Origin: Calditrichota bacterium
Lineage (GTDB): Bacteria > Electryoneota > RPQS01
Assembly: GCA_020637445.1 (NCBI GenBank)
Contig: JACJVZ010000003.1
Location: 255,064-319,063, forward strand
Length of the DNA: 64,000 nucleotides
Reading direction: 5' to 3'
A model generated the notes under the pieces. That model was not told the origin of the DNA. It saw nothing but the letters and a program-made list of their open reading frames with translations, and searched no databases. Positions 9,620-18,973 of this stretch are shown in pieces; position 1 is the stretch's first letter; each line of letters begins with the position of its first letter. Made by a program: the position numbers and the translations under genes.

Positions 9620-10954
9620 TTATCCCAACTCCGTTGCCAGTCTCTTTCTAAAAATGACAATTGCGATGCCGGTCATGATCGCGGCCATACCGAGACAGAC
9701 TCCGCATTCGAGCAGGATTCCGGAGATTCCTTGATTGCGCCAAAAGATGTCATTGAATCCGCGCATCGCCCAGTAGACGGGCGTAACTTCACTTATTGCG
9801 CGAATAAACGGCGGGAGCATGAAGCTGGGAAACATCGCGCCGCCGATGGACGAGATGCTTAGGATCACTACGACTTGAATGCCGCTTGCTTGCTCTTCGG
9901 TGCCGGACAGCGCGGAGATAATCAATCCGACGCCGCTCATCACAATCGCGGTCACCACAATCATCAGAAGCAGCGCGGGCAAGTGATCCCAAATCTGCAA
10001 GTCGAAAATCAACCAGCCATAAACCATCATCGCAAAAAGTTGAAAGCTGCCGAGCGTGACGGCATACAGAAGTTTCGAGAGCAGAATATCGCCTCCGGTC
10101 GCACCCATCAACAAGAGTCTTTGCGCCGTGCCCGAGCGCATTTCGCGCAGCAGCGACGCGGCGATTGCACCGACGCCGAAGAGCATGAACATCACGGCCG
10201 TGCCGGCGGTCGTATGTGACACGGCGGAATTGACGACTTGTTGACCGACGACTTGCGTGCGGGTGATTTGATTTACTTTGTCAAAACTCTGCGCCATGTT
10301 GAAACCGCCGCTATCCGCGGCCGCGTTGTTCTCACCGAGCAGCATGTCTTCAGGCACGAGGTCCTTGAAGCTCATACCACTGTCGGGAAGTTCTACGCCG
10401 AAGTTTTTCTCAATCGCCGAAGCGAGATCCTTGTTGAACATCGACGTTGACATTGAGTCCAGCATGCCGGACATCATCGCCGACGGCATCAGCATTGGAA
10501 AGGTCTCGAACGAAGTCTTTTGCATCAGCCCGAGCAAAACTCCGGCAGTTATTGGATCACGAGTATCTTCGAGAATGTGCGCGCGGATTTCACCGTCTTT
10601 AATGCCTTCGGTGAAATCCGAGGGAATCACCAAAGCAGCCGAGTAGGTTCCACCGTAAACAAGTTTTGCCGCGGCGGCACTGTCATACATGGAGCTGTCC
10701 TTAGGCGAACGGTCGATCATCTGCAGTTCTTCGAGTTTGTCGAGCGAAGAAATGAACCGCGCGCCCGCCGGGCCGAGGTCCTCGTTGACGGCAATCACTC
10801 TCAGCTCTTTCAGTCCTTCACTGCCTTGACCGCCGAACACAAATCCAAACACGACGATCATCACCATAGGCACAATAAAAGCAAGCCCGAGTGCGACGGG
10901 GTCCGCGAGAAAGATCGCGAGGTCTTTGCGGGCCAGATACCAGATTTTTTTCAT
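9620..10954 (-). CDS. ABC-2 type exporter permease
   Basis: Inner-membrane permease of an ABC exporter. Its 444 residues show the ABC-2 layout: a cytoplasmic start (MKKIWYLARKDLAIFLADP), one membrane helix, a large extracytoplasmic loop (about residues 50-240), then five more hydrophobic helices (for example LLMIVVTAIVMSGVGLIISAL). The start codon overlaps the stop of the ATPase gene by four bases, so the two subunits are made together. Substrate is unknown; such pairs export drugs, lipids or polysaccharide. Confidence 0.9.
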   Translation of the reverse strand: MKKIWYLARKDLAIFLADPVALGLAFIVPMVMIVVFGFVFGGQGSEGLKELRVIAVNEDLGPAGARFISSLDKLEELQMIDRSPKDSSMYDSAAAAKLVYGGTYSAALVIPSDFTEGIKDGEIRAHILEDTRDPITAGVLLGLMQKTSFETFPMLMPSAMMSGMLDSMSTSMFNKDLASAIEKNFGVELPDSGMSFKDLVPEDMLLGENNAAADSGGFNMAQSFDKVNQITRTQVVGQQVVNSAVSHTTAGTAVMFMLFGVGAIAASLLREMRSGTAQRLLLMGATGGDILLSKLLYAVTLGSFQLFAMMVYGWLIFDLQIWDHLPALLLMIVVTAIVMSGVGLIISALSGTEEQASGIQVVVILSISSIGGAMFPSFMLPPFIRAISEVTPVYWAMRGFNDIFWRNQGISGILLECGVCLGMAAIMTGIAIVIFRKRLATELG

Positions 10955-11862
10955 GCGTCGCGCAGCTCCCGCCCCGTTAATTCAAGAAACAGCATTTCCA
11001 AATTTGGCGCCACGACTTCGACGCGCTGCGCACCTGTGAAGCCCGCGAGCGTTCCGAGGATATCGGGCAAACCGTCTTCACCTTGGGGAATGTAATCCAC
11101 CCGCAAGCCGGAGAGCTTTCGTTCGACTCCGTTCAAACTCGGTGGAGTTTCATTTTCGCTGCGCAGAATAAGCCGGACGAACCGCGGAGTCTTGACGAGC
11201 TTGACCAACTCATTTAGCGAGCCGACTCCGAGCAACTTACCGTGATCGAGTATGGCGATGGTGCGGCAAAGTCGCTCCGCTTCTTCCATGTAGTGAGTCG
11301 TGTAGAGAATCGTCATGCCCGATTGATGCAGCGATTCGAGCAAATCGAAGATGCTCGCGCGCGACTGCGGATCGACTCCAACCGTCGGTTCATCGAGCAA
11401 AAGAATTTTAGGTTCGCTCAGTAGCGCGACGCCGAGGTTCAAACGCCGTTTCATGCCGCCGGAAAAAGTCTTGACTCGCGACTTTCTGCGATCGGAAAGC
11501 CCGACTTGTTCGAGTACGCGGTCAATCCGTTTGTCGAGCTCTTTTCCGGTCACTCCGCGAAGTTTGCCGAAGAGTTCGAGATTTTTTTGCGCGGAGAGCA
11601 CATCATACAGAGCAATGTCTTGCGGAACGACGCCCATGGCATACGGAATTTGCCAACGCTCGAGTTTGCTGTCGAAAATTCGCAGTTCACCGCTGTCGGG
11701 CGCAACCAATCCGCAGAGCACGCGCATCAGGGTCGTCTTCCCCGCTCCGTTGGGCCCAAGCAAGCCAAAGAAATCACCTTTCGCAACCGAGAACGAGACG
11801 TCATTCAGTGCGCGCACGTCGCCGAAGGACTTGCTGATACTCTTGATATCAAACGCACTCAC
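10951..11862 (-). CDS. ABC-2 exporter ATP-binding subunit
   Basis: Cytoplasmic ATPase of the exporter. Motifs in order: Walker A GPNGAGKTT, Q-loop VVPQD, signature FSGGMKRRLNLG, Walker B ILLLDEPTVGVDP and the H-loop TTHYMEE. At 303 residues it has the C-terminal extension common in CcmA/NatA-type subunits. It overlaps the HerA-like ATPase gene upstream by four bases and the permease gene downstream by four bases: one three-gene operon. Confidence 0.93.
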   Translation of the reverse strand: MSAFDIKSISKSFGDVRALNDVSFSVAKGDFFGLLGPNGAGKTTLMRVLCGLVAPDSGELRIFDSKLERWQIPYAMGVVPQDIALYDVLSAQKNLELFGKLRGVTGKELDKRIDRVLEQVGLSDRRKSRVKTFSGGMKRRLNLGVALLSEPKILLLDEPTVGVDPQSRASIFDLLESLHQSGMTILYTTHYMEEAERLCRTIAILDHGKLLGVGSLNELVKLVKTPRFVRLILRSENETPPSLNGVERKLSGLRVDYIPQGEDGLPDILGTLAGFTGAQRVEVVAPNLEMLFLELTGRELRDA

Positions 11863-13304
11863 GATTTTTTCCCCAAAAGTCCACCGAGCAAGCCGCGAAT
11901 GAGCGACCGTCCCGCTTGCGAAGCGGCGGCGCGCGCGGCAGATTTCATCACGGCAGTCATGACGTCCTCCGGTCCTTTCGCAGATTTCTTCTTTGCTTTG
12001 CTGACTTCTTCGGCTTTCTCGGAAGCAGCGGCCTGTTCCGCTTTTTGTTTTAGTTTTTCGTAAGCGGATTCACGGTCGACGCTTTGTTCGTAGACTCCCG
12101 CCACAATCGAACTTTGCATCGTAACGAGCCGCTCGTTGTCTTCAAGCGGCCCGATGCGCGAGAACGGCGGCAGGATGTAGGCGCGTTCAGCGGGTGCGGG
12201 CACGCCTTTTTCGTCGAGAAAACTCACCACAGCTTCACCGATTCCAAGTTCCGGAATTGCCTTTTCGAGATCCAGCCCGGGGTTGGCGCGAAACGTCTCG
12301 GCAGCCGCTTTCAATTTCTTTTGTTCGGCGGGCGTGAACGCACGGAGCGCGTGCTGCACACGATTTCCGAGCTGAGTGAGAACTTTTTCGGGCACGTCCA
12401 TCGGATGCTGCGTGACAAAAAACACTCCGACACCTTTTGAACGAATGAGCCGCACGACCTGCTCGATCTTGTCAAGCAGTGCAGCGGGCGCGTCGTCGAA
12501 CAGCAGATGTGCTTCGTCAAAGAAGAAGACGAGTTTGGGCTTTTCGGGATCGCCCACTTCGGGAAGCCGCTCGAAGAGTTCGGAGAGCATCCACAGCAGA
12601 AATGTCGCGTAGACTTTGGGAGCGCGCACGAGTTCTTCGGCATGGAGTATATTGATATATCCGTGACCGTTGGCGTCCGTCTGCAGCAAGTCCATCAAAT
12701 CAAAGGCAGGTTCGCCGAAGAATTTGTCTCCGCCCTGCTCTTCAAGCGTCAAGAGCGCGCGCTGAATTGCGCCGACGCTTGCGGGTGAAACGTTACCATA
12801 TTCTGTGGTGAGTTCCTTGCGAATCTCGCCGACGTGGGCCAGCATCGCCCGCAGGTCTTTCAAGTCGAGCAAGAGCAGACCTTCGTCATCGGCATAGCTG
12901 AAAATAATCTGCAGCACGCCGGCTTGGGTTTCATTGAGATTCAGGAGCCGCGACAGGAGCAGGGGTCCCATCTCGGATATCGTCGTGCGGATCGGATGTC
13001 CCTTTTTTCCGAACACGTCCCAGAAAATGGTAGAATTCCCGGAGAACTCGTGTTCTTTGATTCCCAGCAAGTCAAGCCGCTTTTGAAATCTCTCGGACAT
13101 TTTACCTGCCGTGGCGACACCGGACAGATCGCCTTTGACATCGGCGGCGAAAACCGGGATTCCTGCACGGGACATGCGCTCGGCCATGACCTGCAATGTG
13201 ACGGTCTTGCCTGTTCCCGTCGCTCCGGTAACGAGACCGTGACGGTTAAGTCTTTTAGGAAGTACGGAGATTTCGACGGAGTCTTTGAGAGCTATGGGCA
13301 GCAT
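11859..13304 (-). CDS. HerA-like ATPase, DUF853/YjgR family
   Basis: A 481-residue P-loop ATPase of the DUF853 (YjgR) family, related to the FtsK/HerA DNA-pumping ATPases. Seen: Walker A GATGTGKT, ADVKGDLSG after it, Walker B FFFDEAHLLFDD, and the arginine-rich FVTQHPMDVPEKVLTQLGNR segment. The C-terminus is Lys/Ala-rich and ends GGLLGKKS, as is common in the family. The cellular role of the family is not established. It is first in a three-gene minus-strand operon with the ABC exporter; the link to export is not explained by known biology. Confidence 0.9.
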   Translation of the reverse strand: MLPIALKDSVEISVLPKRLNRHGLVTGATGTGKTVTLQVMAERMSRAGIPVFAADVKGDLSGVATAGKMSERFQKRLDLLGIKEHEFSGNSTIFWDVFGKKGHPIRTTISEMGPLLLSRLLNLNETQAGVLQIIFSYADDEGLLLLDLKDLRAMLAHVGEIRKELTTEYGNVSPASVGAIQRALLTLEEQGGDKFFGEPAFDLMDLLQTDANGHGYINILHAEELVRAPKVYATFLLWMLSELFERLPEVGDPEKPKLVFFFDEAHLLFDDAPAALLDKIEQVVRLIRSKGVGVFFVTQHPMDVPEKVLTQLGNRVQHALRAFTPAEQKKLKAAAETFRANPGLDLEKAIPELGIGEAVVSFLDEKGVPAPAERAYILPPFSRIGPLEDNERLVTMQSSIVAGVYEQSVDRESAYEKLKQKAEQAAASEKAEEVSKAKKKSAKGPEDVMTAVMKSAARAAASQAGRSLIRGLLGGLLGKKS

Positions 13305-13552
13305 AACGAAATTGAGTAGAGTTGAAGGTAGGTTGAGGGAATTCAGGAGATTGAGGTCAAACGCGAAGGAGGGCTCGCGTTTAATTTAGTCAGATTTTCC
13401 GTAGGAAGTCAAGATAACGTCTCAAACGCCTTTTGAACGATGTTAAGGAAGAGAGCGGTGTTCACATGGCCTCGCAGGGGAGAATCAGTCCGTAAGTTCA
13501 ATGTTTACAAATTGCATCCCGTGGCTCAGATGCCTACCATATTAGGTTAACG

Positions 13553-14977
13553 GTGAATCAGAGGAGCGGAGTTTTGACGGACCAGACGATTCAGTGGATG
13601 ATCATTATCGCGTATGTCACCTTTATTTTTGTGAAGGGCGTGATGAAGAGCAAGAACATCCATTCGACGGATGACTACTTGGTCGCGGGCCGTAATGTTG
13701 GCTGGTGGCTTTTGTTTGCGACGATGGGTGCAACGGTAATTGGCGGCGGGTACTCGATCGGTGCGACCGCAAAGACATACGAGTACGGAGTGCTGTGGGT
13801 ACTGATCTCCATGGGCGGCTATCTGCACTTTATTTTTTCGGGGATGGTCGTCGCGCCGAAATTCCGGGAAGCTGAACTCTATACGGTCGCAGGCTACTTC
13901 AAATACCGGTTTGGCGAGCGTCCGCGATTTGTTGCGATGCTGCTCTCGCTGCTGTTTTCGGTATTCATCATCGCGGCCCAGATGGCAGCCTTTGGTTCAA
14001 TCTTGGCGACCTTGATGCCAGGCGCGGCGGAAGGCGGTTTCGACGTGCGCTGGGCAATCTTGATCGGCGGGTTTATCGTCATCGTGTACAGCACAGCAGG
14101 CGGATTGTTGGCCGTGATATACACGGACGTCTATCAATTCGTGGTCTTGTTCATCGGATTTGCGGTGACGCTTGCGATGTGCGCGCCGGATTTGATTTCT
14201 TCATGGGGACACGTACAAGCCACCCTTCCCGACAAGTGGTTTTCTTTTGACGGCGGCAAGGGGATCAGCTTTTTAGTAACGACGTTCTTTGCATTTTTGC
14301 TGGGAGAGACGTTTGCGCCGGGGTATGCGACACGCTATTGCATCGGCCGCGACATCAAGCACACGCAACGCGGTATTGCCGGTGTGGGAATCGTACTGGC
14401 ACTGACCTTTCCGCTGGTTTTGTTCTTCATCGCCTTGTACGGCAGGCTGCATTTCCCGAACATAGATTCACAGCTTGCACTTTCTTTGGTCATAAAGAAT
14501 CTTCACAGCCCGTGGATCGCGGGACTAATCATCGCGGCTCTGCTGTCGGCGGTGATGTCGTCAGCGGACTCGGCTCTTAACTCGTGCACGGCGATTTTCG
14601 TCAAGGACGTTTTCGAAGACCAATTCAAGACGCAATTCAAAAGCGACAAGGAAACGTTGAAATGGGCGCGGCGTTTGACGATGGGCGTGGGAGTCGCGGC
14701 GACGCTTGTGGCATTCTTTTGGCCGGACATTATCGGGCTGCTGCTTTTCACTTACCACTTGTGGGCGCCGGGAATCATTCTTCCGGTCGTATACGGGACA
14801 CTAACCAAGAAGAAGTCGCCGGCTCTGACAGAGGCCATTTTCTTGACGATGGTCCTTTCCGTAATCGTCACGTTGTTCTATCGCAAAACAAGTTACGCCG
14901 AAACTTTTGATCCTGCTGTCTTCGGCGTCATCGCAAGCATTGTGATTTTCGCGATTATAAGGTTATTCAAGAAATGA
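13553..14977 (+). CDS. Sodium:solute symporter (SSS family)
   Basis: Inner-membrane secondary transporter with about 13 predicted helices over 474 residues. Family marks include DDYLVAGRNVGWW, GGGYSIGATAKTYEYG, the helix FIVIVYSTAGGLLAVIYTD, and LLSAVMSSADSALNS, where SSS proteins place the sodium-binding Ser residues. Substrate cannot be assigned; the two following genes (peptidase, alanine racemase) suggest an amino acid or peptide breakdown product. Two starts compete: GTG 13553, used here, and TTG 13574, which has a good GAGGAG ribosome site seven bases upstream. The stop overlaps the next gene by four bases. Confidence 0.92.
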   Translation: MNQRSGVLTDQTIQWMIIIAYVTFIFVKGVMKSKNIHSTDDYLVAGRNVGWWLLFATMGATVIGGGYSIGATAKTYEYGVLWVLISMGGYLHFIFSGMVVAPKFREAELYTVAGYFKYRFGERPRFVAMLLSLLFSVFIIAAQMAAFGSILATLMPGAAEGGFDVRWAILIGGFIVIVYSTAGGLLAVIYTDVYQFVVLFIGFAVTLAMCAPDLISSWGHVQATLPDKWFSFDGGKGISFLVTTFFAFLLGETFAPGYATRYCIGRDIKHTQRGIAGVGIVLALTFPLVLFFIALYGRLHFPNIDSQLALSLVIKNLHSPWIAGLIIAALLSAVMSSADSALNSCTAIFVKDVFEDQFKTQFKSDKETLKWARRLTMGVGVAATLVAFFWPDIIGLLLFTYHLWAPGIILPVVYGTLTKKKSPALTEAIFLTMVLSVIVTLFYRKTSYAETFDPAVFGVIASIVIFAIIRLFKK

Positions 14978-16113
14978 ACACTATCATTTCCACGGCCATC
15001 GCTCAGCGGCATGCGCTGCACCGGCTGGCGGAACTCTCCAATCAGGAGAAATTGACATCCGAATTCGTACAGGGGTTTGTGCAAGGCTGCAAGCCGCTGG
15101 CAATTCACGCGCATCTTGGCGGACATGGTTTGATCGCGGAATTCGGCATCAAAGATGCGCAGCCTGTTACTTTGTTTCGTGCGGAACTCGACGCACTGCC
15201 GATTCCCGAAACGATCGATGCTCCGCACGCGTCGGACGCACCGTTCGTGAGTCACAAATGCGGTCACGACGGTCACATGGCGATTTTATGCGGCATCGCA
15301 CAACATTTGCGTGACCATCCTCTCAAAAGGGGCCGCTTGGCTTTGCTCTTTCAACCGGCGGAAGAGACAGGAGACGGCTGTGCGAAAGTCATGAAGACGG
15401 CAGTCTTCAAGAAATTGAAACCGACGACTTGTTTTGCGCTGCATAACCTTCCGGGCTACGACGCAGGTCAAGTTGTCGTTCGCGAGAATCTCTTTGCCGC
15501 GGCGTCGCTCGGTCTAATCATTCGACTGCACGGCAGTACGTCACATGCTGCGGAACCGCACAAGGGCAACTCGCCGACGCGCGCTTTGGCAACACTGCTT
15601 GATCAACTTCCGTCCGTACCGCACTATCATGCGGGGCTGTTCGACTCCGCGCAAGTGACCGTTATCCACGCTCAACTGGGCAAAGAAGCATTTGGAACAT
15701 CACCGGGCGACGCGGACATCATGCTGACCTTGCGGGCCGAATCGGACACTCTTTTAGACATTTTGCTTCAAACCTGCGTTCAATTTGCAAAGTCGATCGC
15801 GCTCCTTCATTCTCTCAAATGTTCCACGGACGTCACCGAGCGCTTTCCGGCCACCGTTAACGACGGTGCTTGCGTGGCCAGAGTGACCAGCGCCGCTCAA
15901 CGCTCCAATATACCATTGCTGGTCACTGAACGTCCTTTCGCTTGGTCGGAAGATTTCGGTCATATGTTAAAGAAATGTCCCGGAGCACTTTTCGGCATCG
16001 GCGCAGGCAAGAAGCATCCGTCTCTGCATCATCCCGAATACGATTTCCCCGACGAGATCATCGAGCCCGCCCTTCGAATTTTCACCGAACTTCTTAAAGA
16101 TGAACATTACTGA
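14974..16113 (+). CDS. M20 family amidohydrolase/peptidase
   Basis: Cytoplasmic zinc-dependent hydrolase of the M20D group (amidohydrolases that remove acyl or amide groups from amino acid derivatives). Seen: FRAELDALPI, the metal-binding HKCGHDGHMA, QPAEETGDG with the catalytic Glu, ALHN, and late HPSLHHPEYDF. The 379-residue length is typical. It overlaps the symporter gene by four bases (ATGA) and the alanine racemase gene by 14 bases. The trio suggests uptake and processing of a peptide- or cell-wall-derived amino acid. Confidence 0.9.
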   Translation: MNTIISTAIAQRHALHRLAELSNQEKLTSEFVQGFVQGCKPLAIHAHLGGHGLIAEFGIKDAQPVTLFRAELDALPIPETIDAPHASDAPFVSHKCGHDGHMAILCGIAQHLRDHPLKRGRLALLFQPAEETGDGCAKVMKTAVFKKLKPTTCFALHNLPGYDAGQVVVRENLFAAASLGLIIRLHGSTSHAAEPHKGNSPTRALATLLDQLPSVPHYHAGLFDSAQVTVIHAQLGKEAFGTSPGDADIMLTLRAESDTLLDILLQTCVQFAKSIALLHSLKCSTDVTERFPATVNDGACVARVTSAAQRSNIPLLVTERPFAWSEDFGHMLKKCPGALFGIGAGKKHPSLHHPEYDFPDEIIEPALRIFTELLKDEHY

Positions 16114-17308
16114 AATTGAAGATACGACTCTCTCCGGACTATTCTCAAGTTCACGCATAGAGATATCGAAGTCCGCGCTGCAAAGCAATTTAAGTTTTTT
16201 GCGCAAAGTCATCGGCAAGAACGTCATCATTTGCTCGGTCGTCAAAGGCAACGCCTACGGTCACGGCATGGAGCAATTTGTGCCGCTTGCCGAGACTTGC
16301 GGCGTGCGCTGGTTCGCCGTTTATTCCGCGGACGAAGCCTTACGAGTCTTCAACAGCAGCACGGCGGGATCGTCGATCATGATCATGGGCGGTATGTCGC
16401 GGGACCAAGTCGAGTGGGCTATCGAACACGGAATTACGTTCTACGTGTTCGATCTCAATGAACTGACTTTCGCAATCGAATCTGCCCGAAAGGTCGGCAA
16501 GCGGGCACAAGTTCATCTCGAAATTGAAACGGGCATGAACCGCTTGGGTTTTGGAGAAACCGCGCTTGAACAAGCGGCGGAACTGATAAAATACAACAAC
16601 GAGCTTGTCGACGTGGTCGGAGTATGCACGCACTTTGCGGGAGCCGAAAGCGTCGCCAATCACTTGCGCATTCAGCACCAGATTCAGACTTTTGAAACGC
16701 GGTTGGAGTGGTTGTTCGGACTGGGAATTGAACCTCGATTGCGGCACGCGGCAAGTTCGGCGGCGACTTTCAGCTATCCGTATACGCGGTACGACATGGT
16801 GCGGGTTGGTATTGCACAATACGGATTTTGGCCAAGCATAGAGACTCGAATGCAGTATGTCCTTCAGCAGCAAGCCAACGGCGGCAAGCAGCTTGCGCGC
16901 GATCCTCTGACACGCGTGCTGCGCTGGAAATCACATGTCATAAATGTGAAAGACGTGCGAGCAGGCGAGTTCATCGGTTACGGCACGTCGTTCCTGACTA
17001 CCCGGCCGTCGCGAGTTGCGGCGGTTCCGGTCGGATACTACCACGGATTCAATCGCAATCTAAGCAACGTCGGGCACGTCTTGGTGCGCGGCAAACGCGT
17101 TCCCGTCGCCGGAGTCGTGAACATGAATCTGATGCTCGTGGACGTGACGGACGTACGCCACGTGGAAAACGGCGACGAGGTTGTGTTGATCGGAAAGCAA
17201 GGCCGCAGCGAAATCACGGTGGGCGCATTCAGTGATTTGACAAAGCTCCTGAACTACGAAGCTCTCGTCAGACTGTCGCCGGATATCGCGCGAACGGTCG
17301 TGCCGTAA
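16100..17308 (+). CDS. alr: Alanine racemase
   Basis: PLP enzyme that interconverts L- and D-alanine for peptidoglycan. VVKGNAYGHG holds the PLP lysine, ETGMNRLGF and the HAASSAATF segment are family signatures, and YDMVRVGIAQYG precedes the C-terminal barrel, where GYGTSF is expected to hold the catalytic Tyr and GVVNMNLMLVDVTD the conserved Met/Asp region. At 402 residues it is slightly long because of about 20 extra N-terminal residues; ATG 16100 is the first start and overlaps the upstream gene. The dipeptide MN replaces the MC or MD found in many Alr proteins. Confidence 0.93.
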   Translation: MNITEIEDTTLSGLFSSSRIEISKSALQSNLSFLRKVIGKNVIICSVVKGNAYGHGMEQFVPLAETCGVRWFAVYSADEALRVFNSSTAGSSIMIMGGMSRDQVEWAIEHGITFYVFDLNELTFAIESARKVGKRAQVHLEIETGMNRLGFGETALEQAAELIKYNNELVDVVGVCTHFAGAESVANHLRIQHQIQTFETRLEWLFGLGIEPRLRHAASSAATFSYPYTRYDMVRVGIAQYGFWPSIETRMQYVLQQQANGGKQLARDPLTRVLRWKSHVINVKDVRAGEFIGYGTSFLTTRPSRVAAVPVGYYHGFNRNLSNVGHVLVRGKRVPVAGVVNMNLMLVDVTDVRHVENGDEVVLIGKQGRSEITVGAFSDLTKLLNYEALVRLSPDIARTVVP

Positions 17309-17327
17309 CAACAATTTGCAACAAATG

Positions 17328-17357
17328 AAAAAGGACTCGCAATTGCGAGTCCTTTTT
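17328..17357. terminator. Bidirectional terminator between alr and resB
   Basis: Perfect 13-bp stem (17328-17340 with 17345-17357) with AATT loop, flanked by five A and five T residues, so it can end transcripts from both sides. It closes the alr operon and the long haem/cytochrome operon. Confidence 0.97.
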
Positions 17358-17373
17358 GCTCAGAGAAAGGAGA

Positions 17374-18966
17374 TTAATAGCTGACGATATCCGGCTGCAC
17401 GCTCATCTTGACATTACAGCCGTCCTTCTTGGATACGTCTTCGATATCATGCTCAAACGCGCGCACCATTTTCTTGCTAAAAGCATAGAGGCGCACGAGT
17501 GGCTGTTCGGGAGTCGGCATTTCAACGTAGACAATGCGGTGCGTGACATAAAAACACAAGATCAAACCGATCGTCGAAACAATGAAACCGAGCCACAGGA
17601 ACTCCGTGCCCATGGATTGACGGATGTCAAAAATCGTAGCGATGTCTTGCCCGGCTTCTGCTCCCGTAAGGTCGGCGGCTTCAAAGCGGAGATCGCCGAT
17701 CGTAATCTGATGACCCTGCATTGTCAAGAACGACCACATCGACCGGTGGAAACCGTCAGGACCGTTTGCGATCAATTCAACCGCGGGATTCGAGAAACTG
17801 CCGCTTGCGGAATAGGCATTTCGCTGCGCGTCCATCTTGAAATCAGGCAGCAACCGGCCCGCCGTGATGGTAATGCTGTCGCCGGGAATTGACACAGTTT
17901 GGCCTTGCTTCACCGGGATTCTGTCCACGACGTTTCCCGCCGTGTCACTGACGACAATCGTAAGTTGATCGTAGCTCGCATGCACGCGCGGCGCAGACGG
18001 GTCGTAAGAACTTTGATAGAGTCTAAATCCCGAGCGGCGCAAGGGACTATTCACAGAGATTTGCCGTTCGTCAACAACTTGTCCGTCTTCAATGATAGAC
18101 ACGCTGCTGATATATTGCTTGATATTGCCGGAAGCCTGTTTGACGTCCCAACTATTGGAAATCCACTCATCTTCCATCGAGACGAGTTGAGTGTTTCCGT
18201 TTTGATCGAAGCGTTCGATTTGCCACGTGCCGGGACTGTCTTCTTTAACCAGCCTTCCGAACCACTCACCGTCCACAAGCACCCATTGACGGGCTTGCAA
18301 GGGATAGAATTCGACTCTGAAACTGTCGATGCGGACTTCAAACGGCAGTTCTTCGAAAGCAATCGTGTCGCCGGGATAGCCGCCCGCGCGGTACTCGTTG
18401 TCACCGAACGAACCGACCAATCCTCCGATTGCCAAGAATAACAAGCCGAGGTGAGTCAGCAACGGACCCCAGAGCGCGAGCCTGCCGGATTCCCCGACCC
18501 AAAGTTTGTCCGTGCTGAGACGCGGAGAAAGTTTCGTGGACAACCGTTCGATGAACGACGCGGGAGCTTCGTCGGTCGTCAAATAGATCGGCGAAGTTTT
18601 TTCGTTGATCGTGCGCGGATCAAGTTCAGGTTTTTTGCTCCAACGGCGCCAAACGATCGGCGTGCGCTCGAGAATGCATGCGAACAGAGAAAGAGAAAGT
18701 AAGCCGACCAGTCCGCGATACCACCACGAGCGGAACGGATCGTTCAAATGCATTGCCTTATACAAGAACTGACCGAAAGCGCCGGCTGTGGTCTCAGGTT
18801 GGTTCGCCAGCCACTGCGGATCGATCAACTCGTCGCTAAAGAGAGACGCGAGCGATAAGACACTCAAGATGATGAGAATCCAAATCGCGAATTTCATCGT
18901 CGAGAGCATCGCCCACAGTTTGGGCTTGCGGCTCACCGGTGCGGTCAAAGAGTTTGTGGAAGTCAT
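17374..18966 (-). CDS. resB: Cytochrome c maturation protein ResB/Ccs1
   Basis: Membrane subunit of the system II cytochrome c synthase, which delivers reduced haem to CxxCH motifs outside the inner membrane. Its 530 residues show three N-terminal helices (around 25-45, 85-105 and 165-185), a large periplasmic domain with beta structure, and a last helix (LWLGFIVSTIGLILCFYVTHRIVYVEM) before a cytoplasmic tail, as in ResB. ccsA ends seven bases upstream. Its place beside many multihaem cytochromes explains the need for it. Confidence 0.92.
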   Translation of the reverse strand: MTSTNSLTAPVSRKPKLWAMLSTMKFAIWILIILSVLSLASLFSDELIDPQWLANQPETTAGAFGQFLYKAMHLNDPFRSWWYRGLVGLLSLSLFACILERTPIVWRRWSKKPELDPRTINEKTSPIYLTTDEAPASFIERLSTKLSPRLSTDKLWVGESGRLALWGPLLTHLGLLFLAIGGLVGSFGDNEYRAGGYPGDTIAFEELPFEVRIDSFRVEFYPLQARQWVLVDGEWFGRLVKEDSPGTWQIERFDQNGNTQLVSMEDEWISNSWDVKQASGNIKQYISSVSIIEDGQVVDERQISVNSPLRRSGFRLYQSSYDPSAPRVHASYDQLTIVVSDTAGNVVDRIPVKQGQTVSIPGDSITITAGRLLPDFKMDAQRNAYSASGSFSNPAVELIANGPDGFHRSMWSFLTMQGHQITIGDLRFEAADLTGAEAGQDIATIFDIRQSMGTEFLWLGFIVSTIGLILCFYVTHRIVYVEMPTPEQPLVRLYAFSKKMVRAFEHDIEDVSKKDGCNVKMSVQPDIVSY

Positions 18967-18973
18967 ACTGAGT